DNA of 64,000 bases from Hoplostethus atlanticus (taxonomy: Eukaryota; Chordata; Actinopteri; Trachichthyiformes; Trachichthyidae). The stretch lies in the NCBI GenBank assembly GCA_034670405.1, contig JAXDDX010000167.1, positions 796,001 to 860,000 of the forward strand. The letters are read 5' to 3'. Made by a program: the position numbers and the translations under genes. A model generated the notes under the pieces. That model was not told the DNA's origin. It made no database searches and saw only the letters and a list, made by a program, of their open reading frames with translations. This document shows, one piece after another, positions 20,301 through 31,944 of the stretch. Numbering within the stretch: position 1 is the stretch's first letter; the number at the start of each line of letters is the position of its first letter.

Positions 20301-23300
20301 TCAGTAGAAATCAATTATAAGGGGGAAATTCTCCATAATCTATATTTGACGGGTGATGCTGCCACGGGAGAAGGGGTTTGAACCGCCACTTCTTTATACC
20401 CCCATTTTAAAAACTGAAAAAAGGCTTCAAAATAAACTTTGGTATTAAATATTTTAACTTTTTACTGTATAAAAGAATGTATCTTCCCCTTGGTGCCTGC
20501 AATAATTTGTCCTATATGCCCTGTATCTCCTATGTCTATATATTATAAACATCCATAACGTAAGATATTTAAATGGGGAATATTTAACTTTTCATTAAAC
20601 AAAACTAGAGTTTGTTTTTTTCTTTTTCCTTTAAGGTAACACAGGTTTTGACCTTCTATTTGAGGCCAGGCTGGTCTCTTGTTCCTTCCGTTTCCCCCGA
20701 ATTCATGTGGAAAGGACCTTTTTTTGAGGCGGGGGATGGTGGGCCACTCTTTCATCCGGGTGGCTCATGCTTGTCTGCAAAGCCAAGCATGATAAATGTT
20801 TTTCGGGGGGACCTTAAAACACAACCATTCGGGCTGGAGGACTGTCCAGATTAACGGGGGGGACCATAAACTTGTACGTATACAAACTTGTGTAATTACA
20901 AATCAATCAAAATTTTCAATAATCAGGACTTTAAAAAAAACAAATCATTACAAATCTAATTTCCTGAAGCTTGAGGGAGATGCTGACCTGTCAGAAAAAG
21001 AAAGAAGGGGGGTCCTTGACCTGGCTCTACGGGGATCTTCCAGGGTTACACAGACAACAGGGAAGGCTTTTCAATCGACCCTGCACAGCAGTAATCTCTC
21101 CAACAACTCTTACACAAGATTTTTAACATTGCCACCCTCCCACAGTTTTTGCAAAAACATAACAGATTACATAAAGTTGTGGGGCCCATCGGGGAGGGAT
21201 TAATAAAAAATTCTTTGGGGGGAAGGTTACTTTTTCACGGTTTAGGGGAATCTTCTCCCCTTGTGGCAAATCTCCACTTTAAGAATGACGAGAGTAGAAT
21301 TGGTGAACCCCATATTCCCTGTGAATTATACGTAAAAATTTGGGGAATCTTTTAACACCATATCTAAGGGTTGCAGCAAGCACACTTGCATTTTTTTCTA
21401 AATGCCATCCACTAGTTACATTTATTTTTTTTCATTTGTTTGCAACAGTATTAGACCAAATTATGAGTGGTTGGTATTTCCAACAGTTACCTTTTTGATC
21501 ACTGAATCAACAGTATGATGCACCTCTTAACCCCCGAAAAGTACTATTTTTAATATTAAATACTGCTGACCAACAATTTTAGGGGATATTTATATCTGTT
21601 TTTTTTTGACTTTCAGGTCCTTAGGGGGCGCACAAAGTGTCAAATAAACAATTTAAAAGGAATAAAAAAACACAAAGTGTGGCCACTGCGAGTCCCCCAG
21701 TTGTCGGGGATGTTTTCCCAAGACACCGATGCGAATGTAGCCACAGGATTTGGTTTCATAAAATATAACATTTTTTTGTCCCAAAAACCATTTATTTTTT
21801 TTTTGTACAGTATTTGTGTTGTTTTAATAAAGTAGTAAAGACAGACAACCCTGTCAGTGATCATGATTTTGTTAAATAATTTGGCTACTTATATCTTTTC
21901 CTTTTTAACCCCTTTTTGTCCGACTGTTTTTTGACACAAATGTGGCCCCAGAGGAAGAGGGGGAAGATGATGATGTTTTTCATACCCACTTTTTAATATA
22001 AAATTTCATCGCAGGTACCCCGTCAGTTTATCGAAACAGGTTTTTGTCAAAACTTAATATTGTCAAAATTAAATTTTAAAAAAAATTATTTGTAGGAAAA
22101 TTAAATAACTGGGAAAATGTTGTTTTTAAAAATGTATTCATTGGGGCAAAACTATTACAGCATTAAAAAATCGATCATTTATTTCTAAACTTAACATACC
22201 ACTCGGATCTTGGGAAAGTTTTTTGCCTTTGTTTTCCCTTTAAAATCAAGGGTGTTTTTAATCTGTTATATCCTCTCTTTGTTTCGCATCCACAAGAAAT
22301 TAAAAACAATTAATTTCTTGGGTGGGGGGGAGCTTCCGCAAGTGAATCAGGTGGAAGGGGCCGTGGTGCCCCCAGGTCATCGACAGCTTTTTTAAAAAAA
22401 ACCCTTTTCCTTGCCTGGTCACTATGCCCCATATAACACTTTTGCTCAGTTTTGGAGGGCCCTTTTTGCCACTAACATACAGGATTTTTGGTTTTGTCTA
22501 AGGGGAAATGGTTTTTGGTTTTTGGGTTTTTTTTTCCTTCCTTTTATATTTCGAAGGGGTGGGTTTAAAACTTGTAAATCTGAAAAATTTAAAATAAACG
22601 ATTTTATAGAAACCACTAATTTTACAAAATGTCAATGTTTCCTGTGTGGTTCTTGCCACCATCACAAAAAACATTTTTTACAAACACACAGAGTATGGGG
22701 CTTTAATAAATTTGAAAAAACACATAGCAAAACCTTCTTAATTTTCTACACAATAAAAATTATAAGTGTATTTTTAGAAAAAGAATAGAACAATGTTATA
22801 TAAAGACATACTGTTTTTAATATTATCAATTATTGTAAAGTGGATGGGGTAGTGGGGCGGGGGGGTGTGGGTTTTTTGAGGGGAAAAGGGATTTGCAGGG
22901 GGTTTTCTGTGACGTCTTCCCCTTTACACTGAGCAAGCTGCTGCAATAGCAATGCTGCAATAAAAGTCCATACCAAAAAAACCGGATGGGCCTTTGGGTC
23001 TATGGCAGCTTTCAGGCCCCGCAACCTCATCATGATTCAGGGGGCACCCATCCTGGTCCTGGGTGCCTGCATTTGGGGGTTCATTTGGCCATGCTCTCCC
23101 AGAAGTGGGGAGATTTTAGCCCTGGCATCAGATAAAAAACAAGTTTAAATTTTTTAATGTCTCAAGTTTATAATGTCTGCTTTTTATACTGCCCGTGGGC
23201 TACCTCTAAAAGCCAGAAGTTATTTTTCCAATGTTGCAAATTGGACCACCACCAAAACTTCACAATTATATAGGAAAATGATTTTAATCACAAAATTATG

Positions 23301-24230
23301 TTAACGAGGGTGCTAGGGGTCCCCCTCTCTACCTCATCATTTTCTGGACAACCCGAGGTGTCCATCTCCCCCAACTATTAGGGGTAGATTGCCCCATGCT
23401 TAAGGATGGTTGCCCCCCCCTCTTGAATTGTGGGGAGCCTTGCAGTCGAGGGGGAAAGACTAGGCAACGAGGATGAAGATCTTGGGCAAATCCATTTCCC
23501 CTCTTCCAGGGGGTTTGTAGCACATCGTAGAAGATATTTGTTACTGCCCAACCCACAAATCTCTCCAGAGCCGCTCGATTCTTTTTTTTTCCTGGAACAT
23601 TTGACAATAAAAATAAAGCTTTTCAGTGCAAGATCTTTTTTAAGCACCCCCAATATCAAAAGTGGGGAAACTCTTTATTTAAATGCAAGTATGGGTATTT
23701 TACCTTTGATTAGCAACTCTTCCCTGCAATGAACTGCTATTCCCAGTTCCACAACAGAAAACAAAACGTGCCAATCAACATTTTCAAACCCCATGGTCAC
23801 CCCTGACCCTGAAAAAAAGCAAAAGGAATAAGTTTTAACAGCCATATACTGTATTACCGGTTTAATTGAACCCCCCCCCCCCCCCCCCCCATTCTTTTTA
23901 AATGATCTGATGTGTTTGATATGATAAGGGATGCCTTCCCGATTCATTTTGGGTTTATTTTTACCCCCGAAAAAACATAATTAATGTTGTTTTCAAAACT
24001 TAAATTAAACTGAAACCATCATATCAACCAAAATAGATCTCAATACAATATTTACCTGAGTGGAAAACCAAATTCCTCAACTGCTTGCTGAAAGAAGTAC
24101 ATGGTAGTTGAAGCCAGATTGTTGGATGCAGCCCCAAGGTACATGATCTACATATAACAGAGGGAAAATGTATGTATTTTCACTAATGAAGCAATTGGAT
24201 ACCACTCTCCGTGCCCTACTCTCTGACTGC
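17400..24230. other. Low-confidence sequence tract with expanded homopolymers
   Basis: The texture changes: many runs of A, T, G or C of 4-10 bases, few mixed k-mers, an 18-base C run at 23873-23890 and a G10 run at about 19701-19710. Where a second copy exists (the inverted repeat at 28.74-29.17 kb), single bases next to runs have been replaced by the run base and runs are longer. Integrase exons in this tract show single-base shifts at runs. I read this as unpolished assembly rather than biology. The part 17400-19257 holds no gene I can support. Confidence 0.65.
19258..19800 (+). repeat. Left inverted repeat of the integrase transposon
   Basis: Complement of 28740-29170 with many small differences concentrated at homopolymers. 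Contains TTTGCAAGAG and TTGCAAGCGAGAGACAAG boxes and the GGGACTAATCAGAGAGCTAC segment. Confidence 0.8.
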
Positions 24231-27200
24231 CCTATCTCAAGATTCAAGATTCAAGAAGTTTAAGATTCAAGTTTAATTGTCACATACACACACGAGGTGT
24301 GTAGTGAAATGCAAAGTGGCAATGCTTAGCAGAAATGTGCAAAATAACAGGTTCACACTATTTACAATAACCAACACAATATTTACAATGTCACAGTTTT
24401 TAAGAGCTCTATATAAAAAACAACACAATATTTACAATAAGAGCACTTTATAAAAAAATATAGTAAAAAAAGGGAAAATTGTATGTATAATATAATATAA
24501 ATTATAAATTATGTGTAGTCTTTACCTAAGTGTGTGTGTGTGCATAAGAGGGGCAGTGTGTGTGTCTTGGTGGGGGCCCTGGTGAGGTCAGAGTTCACAG
24601 TCCTGATGGCCTGAGGAAAGAAACTCCGTCTCAGTCTCTCTGTTTTGGCAGCGTGACTACGGAGGCGCTTGCCTGACCGCAGCAGCTGAAACAGTCCGTT
24701 GTTGGGGTGGTGAGGATCCTTCATGATCCTGCAGGCTCTGGTTCTGCACCTCCTGGTGTACAAGTCCTGCAGGGTGGGGAGTGTAGTTCCAATAGTGCGC
24801 TCAGCCGAACGCACTACTCTCTGCAGAGCCTTCCTGTCCTGAGCGGAGCTGTTGCCAAACCAGGCAGTGATGCTTCCTGTCAGGATGCTCTCCACAGCTC
24901 CAGAGTAGAAGGACTGAAGGATCCTCCAGGAGACTTTAAATTTCCTCAATTGCCTGAGGTGGTAAAGGCGCTGCCTCGCCTTTCTCACCAGAGTGTCAGT
25001 GTGAGTGGACCATGTGAGATCTTTGGTGATGTGGACTCCCAGGTATTTATACCTGCTCACCCTCTCCACAGTATTCCCATTAATCCCCAATGGTGAGTAC
25101 GTCCTCTGTTGTTGTGTCCTCCTAAAGTCCACAATCAGCTCCTTAGTTTTGGTGACATTCAGGAGGAGGCTGTTGTCCTGGCACCAGAGTGACAGATCAG
25201 CAACTTCCTCCAGGTAGGCCTTCTCGTCGTTGTTGGAGATCAGGCCCACCACCACTGTGTCATCCGCAAACTTAATGATGGTGTTGGAGCTGAACCTGGC
25301 CACACAGTCATGTGTGTACAGGGAGTACAGTAGGGGGCTGAGGACGCAACCCTGGGGGGATCCTGTGTTCAGGGTGAGGGGGTTGGAGGTGTGTCTACCC
25401 ACCCTGACCACCTGGGGCCTGGCAGTCAGGAAGTCCAGGATCCAGGCACACAGGGGGGTGTTCAGTCCCAGCTCAATCAACTTGCCAGCCAGTCTGGTGG
25501 GGACTATGGTATTGAAAGCTGAACTATAGTCAATGAACAGCAGTCTCACATAGCCCCCCTTCCGGCTGTCCAGATGAGAGAGTGTGGTGTGCAGTACCTG
25601 GGAGACAGCATCATCCGTGGATCTGTTGGGACGATAAGCAAACTGCAGCGGGTCCATGGAGCAAGGGAGGAAGGCGCAGATGTAGTCCTTTATCAGCCTC
25701 TCGAAGCATTTCATGACCACCGAGGTGAGGGCCACCGGTCGGTAGTCATTCAAGCATGCTGGAGAAGCATTCTTGGGCACAGGGACAATAGTGGATCTCT
25801 TGAAGCAGGCAGGGACCACAGACTCAGCCAGGGAGATGTTGAATATAGTGGTGAACACTGGAGCTAGCTGATTAGCACAGGTCTTCAGTACTCGTCCAGA
25901 TATGCCATCTGGACCAGCAGCTTTCCTGGTGTTCACCCTCGTCAGAGCCCTCCTCACACTGTGCTCGGTCACAGAGAGTGTGTGTTCATCCCCAGCGGTA
26001 GAACTCACTCCGGTTGCGCTAACGGTGATGTTGTTAGCCGGCGAGCTAGCGCTGTTGTTGCTAGCCTCAAACCGTGCATAGAATGAGTTCAGGTCCTCCG
26101 CTAGGGATGCGTCGGCACTCACAATTGCGGGGGGTCTGCCCTGGTAGTCCGTTATAGTCCGTAGCCCCTGCCATAGGCGTCTGGTGTCGCACTGCTCCAT
26201 CTGCGACTCCACTCTGTCCCTATACCTCCTCTTGGCCTCCTTCACCGCCCTTCTCAGTCCATAGGACGCTGCCTTGTGCTCGTCCATGTTGCCGGATACA
26301 AGACCGGAGTTATAGGCAGCAGTGCGGGCGTTCAAAGCGTCACGGATGGATTTATCAACCCACGGTTTTTGGTTAGGAAAGGACCTAACTTTCACCGTGG
26401 GGACAATGGTATCCACTAGCGTTGCTATGAAGCTCGTTACTACTTCCGTAAACTCGCTGACGTCCCTGGAACTGGATTGGAACATGTCCCAGTCGACGTC
26501 ACGCAGAGCGTCCTGTAGCTCAGCCTCTGATTGGTCAGACCACCGCTTTACGTCCCTCGTCACTACCGCTTCCCGTGCTATCCTTTGTTTATACTCCGGT
26601 AGCAGGAAAATGGCGGCATGGTCTGATTTGCCGAACGGAGGGAGAGAGACAGCCTTGTAGCCTCTCTTGAACGGCGTATAGCAGTGGTCCAACGTTCTTT
26701 CCCCTCTGGTAGCACACGTAATGTGCTGGTGAAAGTTCGGCATGACTTTTTTTAGGTTCGCCCTATTAAAGTCCCCAGCCACCACCATAGCCGCTTCGGG
26801 ATGCTTGTTCTGATGCCGACATAACACATCATGTAGGTCCGATAGTGCTACGTCGGTGTCCGCTTGTGGTGGTATGTAGACGGTATGTATCTTCAAGGAG
26901 CTATCAAGTGGGCATTCTTCTGAGATTCCAAACTTGAGAGGCTATCTGCTGACTAGGAAGTAATTTGTTGATTGTTGTATTTCTGAAGAGGACAGTGATA
27001 GGCTTCTGCCTTTAAATCGAAATACTGATTCTTACTATATATTGTAAGATTCCTTTTTTTTCTAACTGGAAACAGAATAGTGACAACTGTATGCGAACAT
27101 AAATCATAATTAGAACCCAATTCAACTCTTTATCATCTCCTGATAAAGATTCATTTTCTTTGTTACACATAGCATAGCATCACTGAACCTCATCAGGCTT

Positions 27201-28016
27201 TGATCATGCTTGTGACATACCTTCCTAGAGAAACCGTCAATCCCACCGAAAATCACAATATTGTACCTGGTGTGAGAGAAATTGAACTTTAATACAGATA
27301 TTAACATTTCATGAATCTCATTTATATTTATATATATATCTTAGGATATTCACGTACCGGATGAGTTTGTGGTTTGTATCGATGTGCATTAATGCTCTTG
27401 GGGCAGGCACAGAATATGCCCTGCAAACCACACATCCCAGCTGTGTCAGCCTAGAGATAATGCCAACAGTGTCAACGCGATGCATGGATCCACGGATCCT
27501 TTCCCACTGGACACCATGACCCTGCGCCTGCAGCATCCCCTTCATCATCCTATAGCCAGCGTGAGGATTTGTTAACTTTATTTGGGACACTAAAGTGTCC
27601 AACTCCTTATCGGACACACAGCTATATGTTGCCCTCACTGACAGCTCAATTTCTGCCATTCGCCTAAATATTGTCCTAGTGCTAACCCCCAGCAGTTTTG
27701 CAATACAAGGTACTGGCAGGGACATGCCACCGAGGTTGTCTTCAGGAATGATAATTCTTGGATAATTTCCCCCTTCAAAGTTCAGAGCACAGTGTACTTG
27801 ATTTCCACTGCTATTGAAATCAGTAACCAACTGATGTAACTCCCTGAGAGCATGAATTACAGCTTGTGGAAATGCAGTCTGACTTGTGACTGCAGTCAGA
27901 AACACAAGCTCCTGGGAACATGTGAACTCTAAATAATCATAGTCCAGAGGTGATCGATTGAAAACGTGAGACAAGCGTGAGTGGAGTCTCTCCAAGATGG
28001 TATTCACCAGCAGCTC
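23330..28016 (-). pseudogene. Integrase-core (DDE) transposase gene, multi-exon
   Basis: Minus-strand exons: 28016-27358 (helix-turn-helix SVPCIAKLLGVSTRTIFRRM, then HIDTNHKLIR), 27266-27221 (YNIVIFGGIDGFSRK), 24147-24056 (YLGAASNNLASTTMYFFQQA), 23808 to about 23720 (VRGDHG, then ENVD after a one-base shift), and about 23600-23330 (WAVTNIFYDVLQ). Introns are GT-AG and the phases join. The Asp residues in HIDTNH and RGDHG and the domain order fit the catalytic core of rve-type integrases. Further upstream exons are likely, since 28016 is an acceptor. The last two exons lie in the poorly resolved tract and carry shifts. The LINE at 24240-26883 sits in the intron between exons two and three. I do not think this is the Maverick's own integrase, because it lies inside a separate inverted-repeat unit. 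Confidence 0.7.
24240..26883 (-). mobile_element. CR1/Rex-like LINE, 5'-truncated
   Basis: The minus-strand frame 24509-26896 stays open through the end of the endonuclease ([27 protein letters not shown]), reverse transcriptase ([68 protein letters not shown]) and the C-terminal domain. The 3' end is TTCAAGATTCAAG-type repeats at 24240. It stops abruptly at the 5' side at about 26883. Possible target duplication: TATCTCAAG (about 24232) versus TATCTTCAAG (26888). The reverse transcriptase frame is intact here, unlike the copy at 58-61 kb. The exact clade within the Jockey/CR1/Rex group is not certain. Confidence 0.9.
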
Positions 28017-28739
28017 CTAGAGAAGAAGTAATACAGAAGTGATATCTGTGATTGCACTATTAATGTTTAAAAGTTTTATTTTCTTTAATTTTCTTGCTTC
28101 TGTTAACTGAAAACCCCCCCAAAACATTTGTTACCTTCAGTAATGTTCATATGTTTAAAGTTATAACATTGTCATTAAATTTCTCCGCATGAAAAGTTGT
28201 GGTCAAGAATACTGTCTCAGCACTGAACAATAAATCACAAATAAGAGTTTGCACCATACAGAAATGAACTGAACAGTTATTATGCTGCATTACAATGCAT
28301 TAAATAATGCCGTCCTGTTGTCTTACATTAATTGGCATATTTTGGCAAATTTCAACACCCCAAAAATTGTACTTTGCCTAGCTCCCAAAAATCTTTACAT
28401 GGAAAAACTACTCTACTAAGAAGCTTACAGTGTAATATACGAGTCTGATTGGTATATCTGTTGAATATGGTAGCTAGCTACCCCATTACGCTAAGGCTTG
28501 GAGGTATTTTGGAAGGTCACTGTAGTCCTGAGACCTGTTAACATGATGGCTCTGTGCTCACAAGTAGTAGCTATCCAGTTAGCCTTGAGTAAAAGTAATG
28601 TTACTATATATTGAATAAAACTATACTGGTGGATAATATCAAGGAAATGGATCAGTTTTACTCAAACGTAGTATGAAATCGGAAAAAAATCCAGTATATC
28701 AATAACATGTTACATTACATTACAATAACACATACATAC

Positions 28740-29170
28740 CATGCTAGGCGTCCGTTACGGTGCCAGTGAAGTGGCACATTCTGTATCCAATCAGTGGAGA
28801 GCATGGTGATTCCCTCCAAGGACCAATCAGGTAGCTCTCTGATCTAGTCCCGCCTTCCCTTTGCTTGCAAATCTTGTCTCTCGCTTGCAAATCCTCTCCC
28901 ACACGCTTGCAAATAGTTTTGGCAGGCACGCTGGAACAGTGACAAAAGTCGGCGCGCGCAGAATTGACGTTTGTAAGTGTAAAAGCGTAACTGAAAAAAG
29001 AGTTTTGTGAATACAAATTTATTTTTCTTGCTCAAATTGTTTTTCGCTCTTGCAAATCATGAGTTACACTTCTGAAAATAGTTCTTTGCAAATACAAATT
29101 TATTTTTCTTGCTCAAATTGTTTTTCGCTCTTGCAAATCATGATACGCTTCTGAAAATAGTTTTGGCAGG
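28740..29170 (-). repeat. Right inverted repeat of the integrase transposon
   Basis: Includes three GCTTGCAAAT boxes (about 28863, 28884, 28907) and two tandem copies of a ~75 bp unit (about 29000-29072 and 29078-29146, core TACAAATTTATTTTTCTTGC). Repeated short boxes in long TIRs are typical transposase binding arrays. The copy looks much cleaner than its left partner. Confidence 0.8.
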
Positions 29171-29318
29171 GAAATACCTTCATAGACTGGATTAGCGCCC
29201 GTTATGACGTCCAAAGGGGCTACTTTCTGAAACGGCCTGTTTTTCTCCTATCTTTGGCACCGTTTTTGGAAAAAGGAAAATACAGAAAAACTTCCAGATT
29301 TCAAATTTTCTCAGCTGC

Positions 29319-29977
29319 TTAGGTAAATGATTTCCTGTGGAACATGTATAAGCGCCAGGAATAAGCCGTTTTCCATAATATGGGACCTTTAATACTTCGG
29401 AGGAGGGGAACATGGCTATCTCCAACGATCTGATAGTCAACTATGTCTGTGTAAATAAACATGTTGTAACATCCTCCATGGATATCAGCAGGGTGTTTCG
29501 CGTAATAGACTGCGTCAGACGGTTTATCAAGCGTCTGTAACCCAAAGAAAGTAACTCCGGGTGTGAACCCAAGAATATGAGCCAACTGTCCCTGAAATAT
29601 AATGCCTATATTTTGGTCTCCGGATAGACGCACAGTTTCTAATGCTGTCATACTGTAGTTGTATTCTAAAGCCTCCGTTTTGAGTAATAGCCGAATTTAA
29701 TTCTTCTAGGATCCTGGATATACCGTCATAATGTCCCACTGGTATAGATATAGTGTCTAACCTTTGCGTTTTAATATTGAACATACGCGCTTTGGCCTCA
29801 TGCTCTGAAAAACTGATCCATGTGCAGGGGTATTGAACTTCGATGACCCCTACTTCATACGCATCCTTGAGATTTATAGTCTGCTAATTTAGTTCTATAA
29901 TTCCATATCTTATTCTGGGGATGAACTGAAGATGATGCAATACTGGGTAATGTCACAAAAAAAACATCGTTGGCCAT
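29319..29977 (-). pseudogene. Penton-like minor capsid protein (Maverick 1), broken
   Basis: Minus strand, start ATG at 29977 beside the L2 insertion. Readable blocks lie in changing frames: ISIPVGHYDGISRILEELNS, FQGQLAHILGFTPGVTFFG and HPADIHGGCYNMFIYTDIVD followed by a VPLLRSI box. These are the features I associate with the single-jelly-roll vertex protein that accompanies F54H12.2-like capsid proteins. At least two frame changes (about 29650 and 29390) and early stops break it, and the C-terminus runs toward the transposon border at 29170. Assignment rests on remembered family character and on location in the capsid block. Confidence 0.6.
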
Positions 29978-29980
29978 ATT

Positions 29981-31430
29981 ACCTTACATTACATAACATT
30001 ACAGGCAGTTAGCAGACGCTTTTATCCAAAGCGACTTACAATAAGTGCATTCAACATAGGTAGGCAAGAAAACTACTAGTCACCAGAAATCGTAAGTGCA
30101 TTTCCTTCCTAAACAAGCAACTAAGAGCATAACTAGTGCTAAGGTAAAAGTGCAATAAGTTAGCTACCTACGTTTCTTAAACAAATGAGACAAATAAGAA
30201 AATCAAATGAGCAAGAGCTAAGACAAATAAGTGTATCAAATAAACAAGAGCCGATAAACAAGAGCTCATAATTGACGACAAATAGGCAAGGCTAAGAGGA
30301 AGGGTCAGGGTAGTGTTTCCTTAAGAGGTGGGTTTTCAGCCTGCCGCGAAAGATGGGCAGCGACTCAACTGTCCTGACATCAGTGGGGAGTTCATTCCAC
30401 CACTGCGGGGCCAGAACAGAGAAAAGCCGTGACCGTGTAGATCGGCCACAGGGGCCTCTGAGCGATGGGGCAACCAGTCGCCTCGAGGCAGCAGAGCGAA
30501 GTGGTCGGGCGGGGGTGTAAGGCTTGACCATAGCCTGGAGGTAAGAAGGAGCTGTTCCTTTCACTGCCCTATAGGCTAGCACCAGGGTCTTGAACTGGAT
30601 GCGAGCCGCTACAGGGAGCCAGTGTAGAGAACGGAGAAGGGTAGTTGTGTGGGAGAACTTGGGGCGGTTGAACACCAGACGAGCTGCAGCTTTCTGAACA
30701 AGCTCCAGAGGTCTGATGGCAGACGCCGGGGCACCAGCAAGGAGGGAGTTGCAGTAGTCCAGTCGGGAGATGACAAGAGCCTGGATGAGCACCTGCGCTG
30801 CCTTGTCAGTGAGGAAGGGGCGAATCCTCCTGATGTTGTAAGGAGGAATCTGCAGGAGCGTGTCACTGATGCGATGTTTGCCGAGAACGACAGTTGGTCG
30901 TCCAGGGTCACACCTAGATTCCTCGCAGTCCGAGTTGACGTCACCACAGCATTATCAATGGTGATGGCCAGGTCTCGGTGCGGACAGCCCTTCCCCGGGA
31001 GGAACACCAGCTCAGTCTTGTCCAGGTTGAGCTTCAGGTGGTGCATCGACATCCACTCCGAGATGTCAGCCAGGCATGCAGCAATGCGTGCCTCCACTTG
31101 TGTGTCAGAGGGGGGAAATGAGAGGATAAGCTGGGTGTCATCTGCATAGCAGTGATAGGAAAAGTCGTGGGAGTGGATAACAGAACCAAGAGATGTTGTG
31201 TAGAGGGAAAAAAGAAGAGGACCCAGAACCGATCCTTGCGGAACCCCAGTAGTGAGCCTGTGTGGTTCTGACACAGACCCTCTCAGCGTCACCTGGTAGG
31301 AGGGATCCGTCAGGTAGGATGCAAACATGGAGAGTGCAGAGCCTGAGACACCCATCCCCTCAACGGTGGAGAGGAGGATCTGGTGGTTCACCGTGTCAAA
31401 CGCTGCAGACAGGTCCAGGAGTATCAGGAT
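29981..31430 (-). mobile_element. L2-type LINE, 5'-truncated
   Basis: Second L2 copy, minus strand, very similar to 2598-3978 but longer at the 5' side (starts within the RT fingers, NHQILLSTVEGMGVSGSALS). Palm box [14 protein letters not shown] present. A one-base loss at about 30838 (compare [11 protein letters not shown] in the other copy) splits the frame into 31391-30609 and 30792-30292. The tail CCAAAGCGACTTAC and (ATTAC)n abut the start of the penton-like gene. Confidence 0.92.
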
Positions 31431-31944
31431 TTGAGGAGAGAGGTTTCCGCTCTAGCGCATGGAGCGATCCGTCAATGCCAGAGGCAGTCTTTAAGCGGAT
31501 AGGTGCTTACAAACCCTACTCTGCACAATGTAGAATGAGTTTAATGTGTTAAGCATTTTACTTGACTTCTCTGAAACCCAGGAGTTGAATTTGTCCGGGC
31601 CATTCCTAACTCATTTAATCCAACCATCTTGTCAAATGTCCGCTTCCTCTCCTTGTAGCTCGTACACCCAAGAATCTTGTCAGGTGTTATGGTTTAATTA
31701 AAATATATTATTAAATATTATTCATGAGTGCGCTCCTAAAACTTGTATTAAATTTCTAATAACGACTTTGTAAATAACTTATCACATTCACTTTGGGCAG
31801 TAAAGTAATAGCTGTTACCATCATACACAGTTATGCCTCCTTTGGCTCAGGATGGTTCTAGTTTGACAACCCCAACAGTCTTGCTCCAGCTTTAATTAAG
31901 AACGCTTTCGATACATACATGTCGCAGACTGAAGCGCTTTATTA
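31431..31944. other. Intervening Maverick sequence, no gene recognised
   Basis: Unique-looking DNA between the L2 LINE and the tandem duplication. No frame of note; short AT-rich stretch at 31690-31760. Confidence 0.5.

Larger units (their letters stand above)
19258..29170 (-). mobile_element. Nested transposon with ~0.45-0.55 kb inverted repeats and spliced integrase gene
   Basis: The left repeat starts CCTGCCAAAC at 19258 and runs to about 19800; the right repeat is its inverse, about 28740 to 29170, ending GTTTTGGCAGG. Both contain GCTTGCAAAT-type boxes and a ~75 bp tandem unit. Between them, on the minus strand, is a spliced gene with an integrase-core domain. The whole unit lies between the Maverick capsid block and the 3' end of the penton-like gene. 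The family could be the IS3EU-like group of eukaryotic transposons known from fish, but that assignment is tentative. A CR1/Rex-like LINE has inserted in one of its introns. Confidence 0.6.

Noticed and set aside
17727-23947. Numerous frames of 60-125 codons in the 17.4-24.2 kb tract
   Set aside because: Composition is dominated by homopolymer-derived residues (Lys, Phe, Gly, Pro), with no recognisable motif except the integrase exons noted.
24707-26660. Plus-strand frames of 97-129 codons, repeated at 58666-60619
   Set aside because: They are antisense shadows of the LINE reverse transcriptase; they recur only because the two LINE copies are nearly identical.
23330-28016. Integrase of the Maverick itself
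   Set aside because: It is spliced and sits inside its own pair of long inverted repeats that interrupt the Maverick gene set. I keep it as a nested element, though absence of any other Maverick integrase in the window leaves some doubt.
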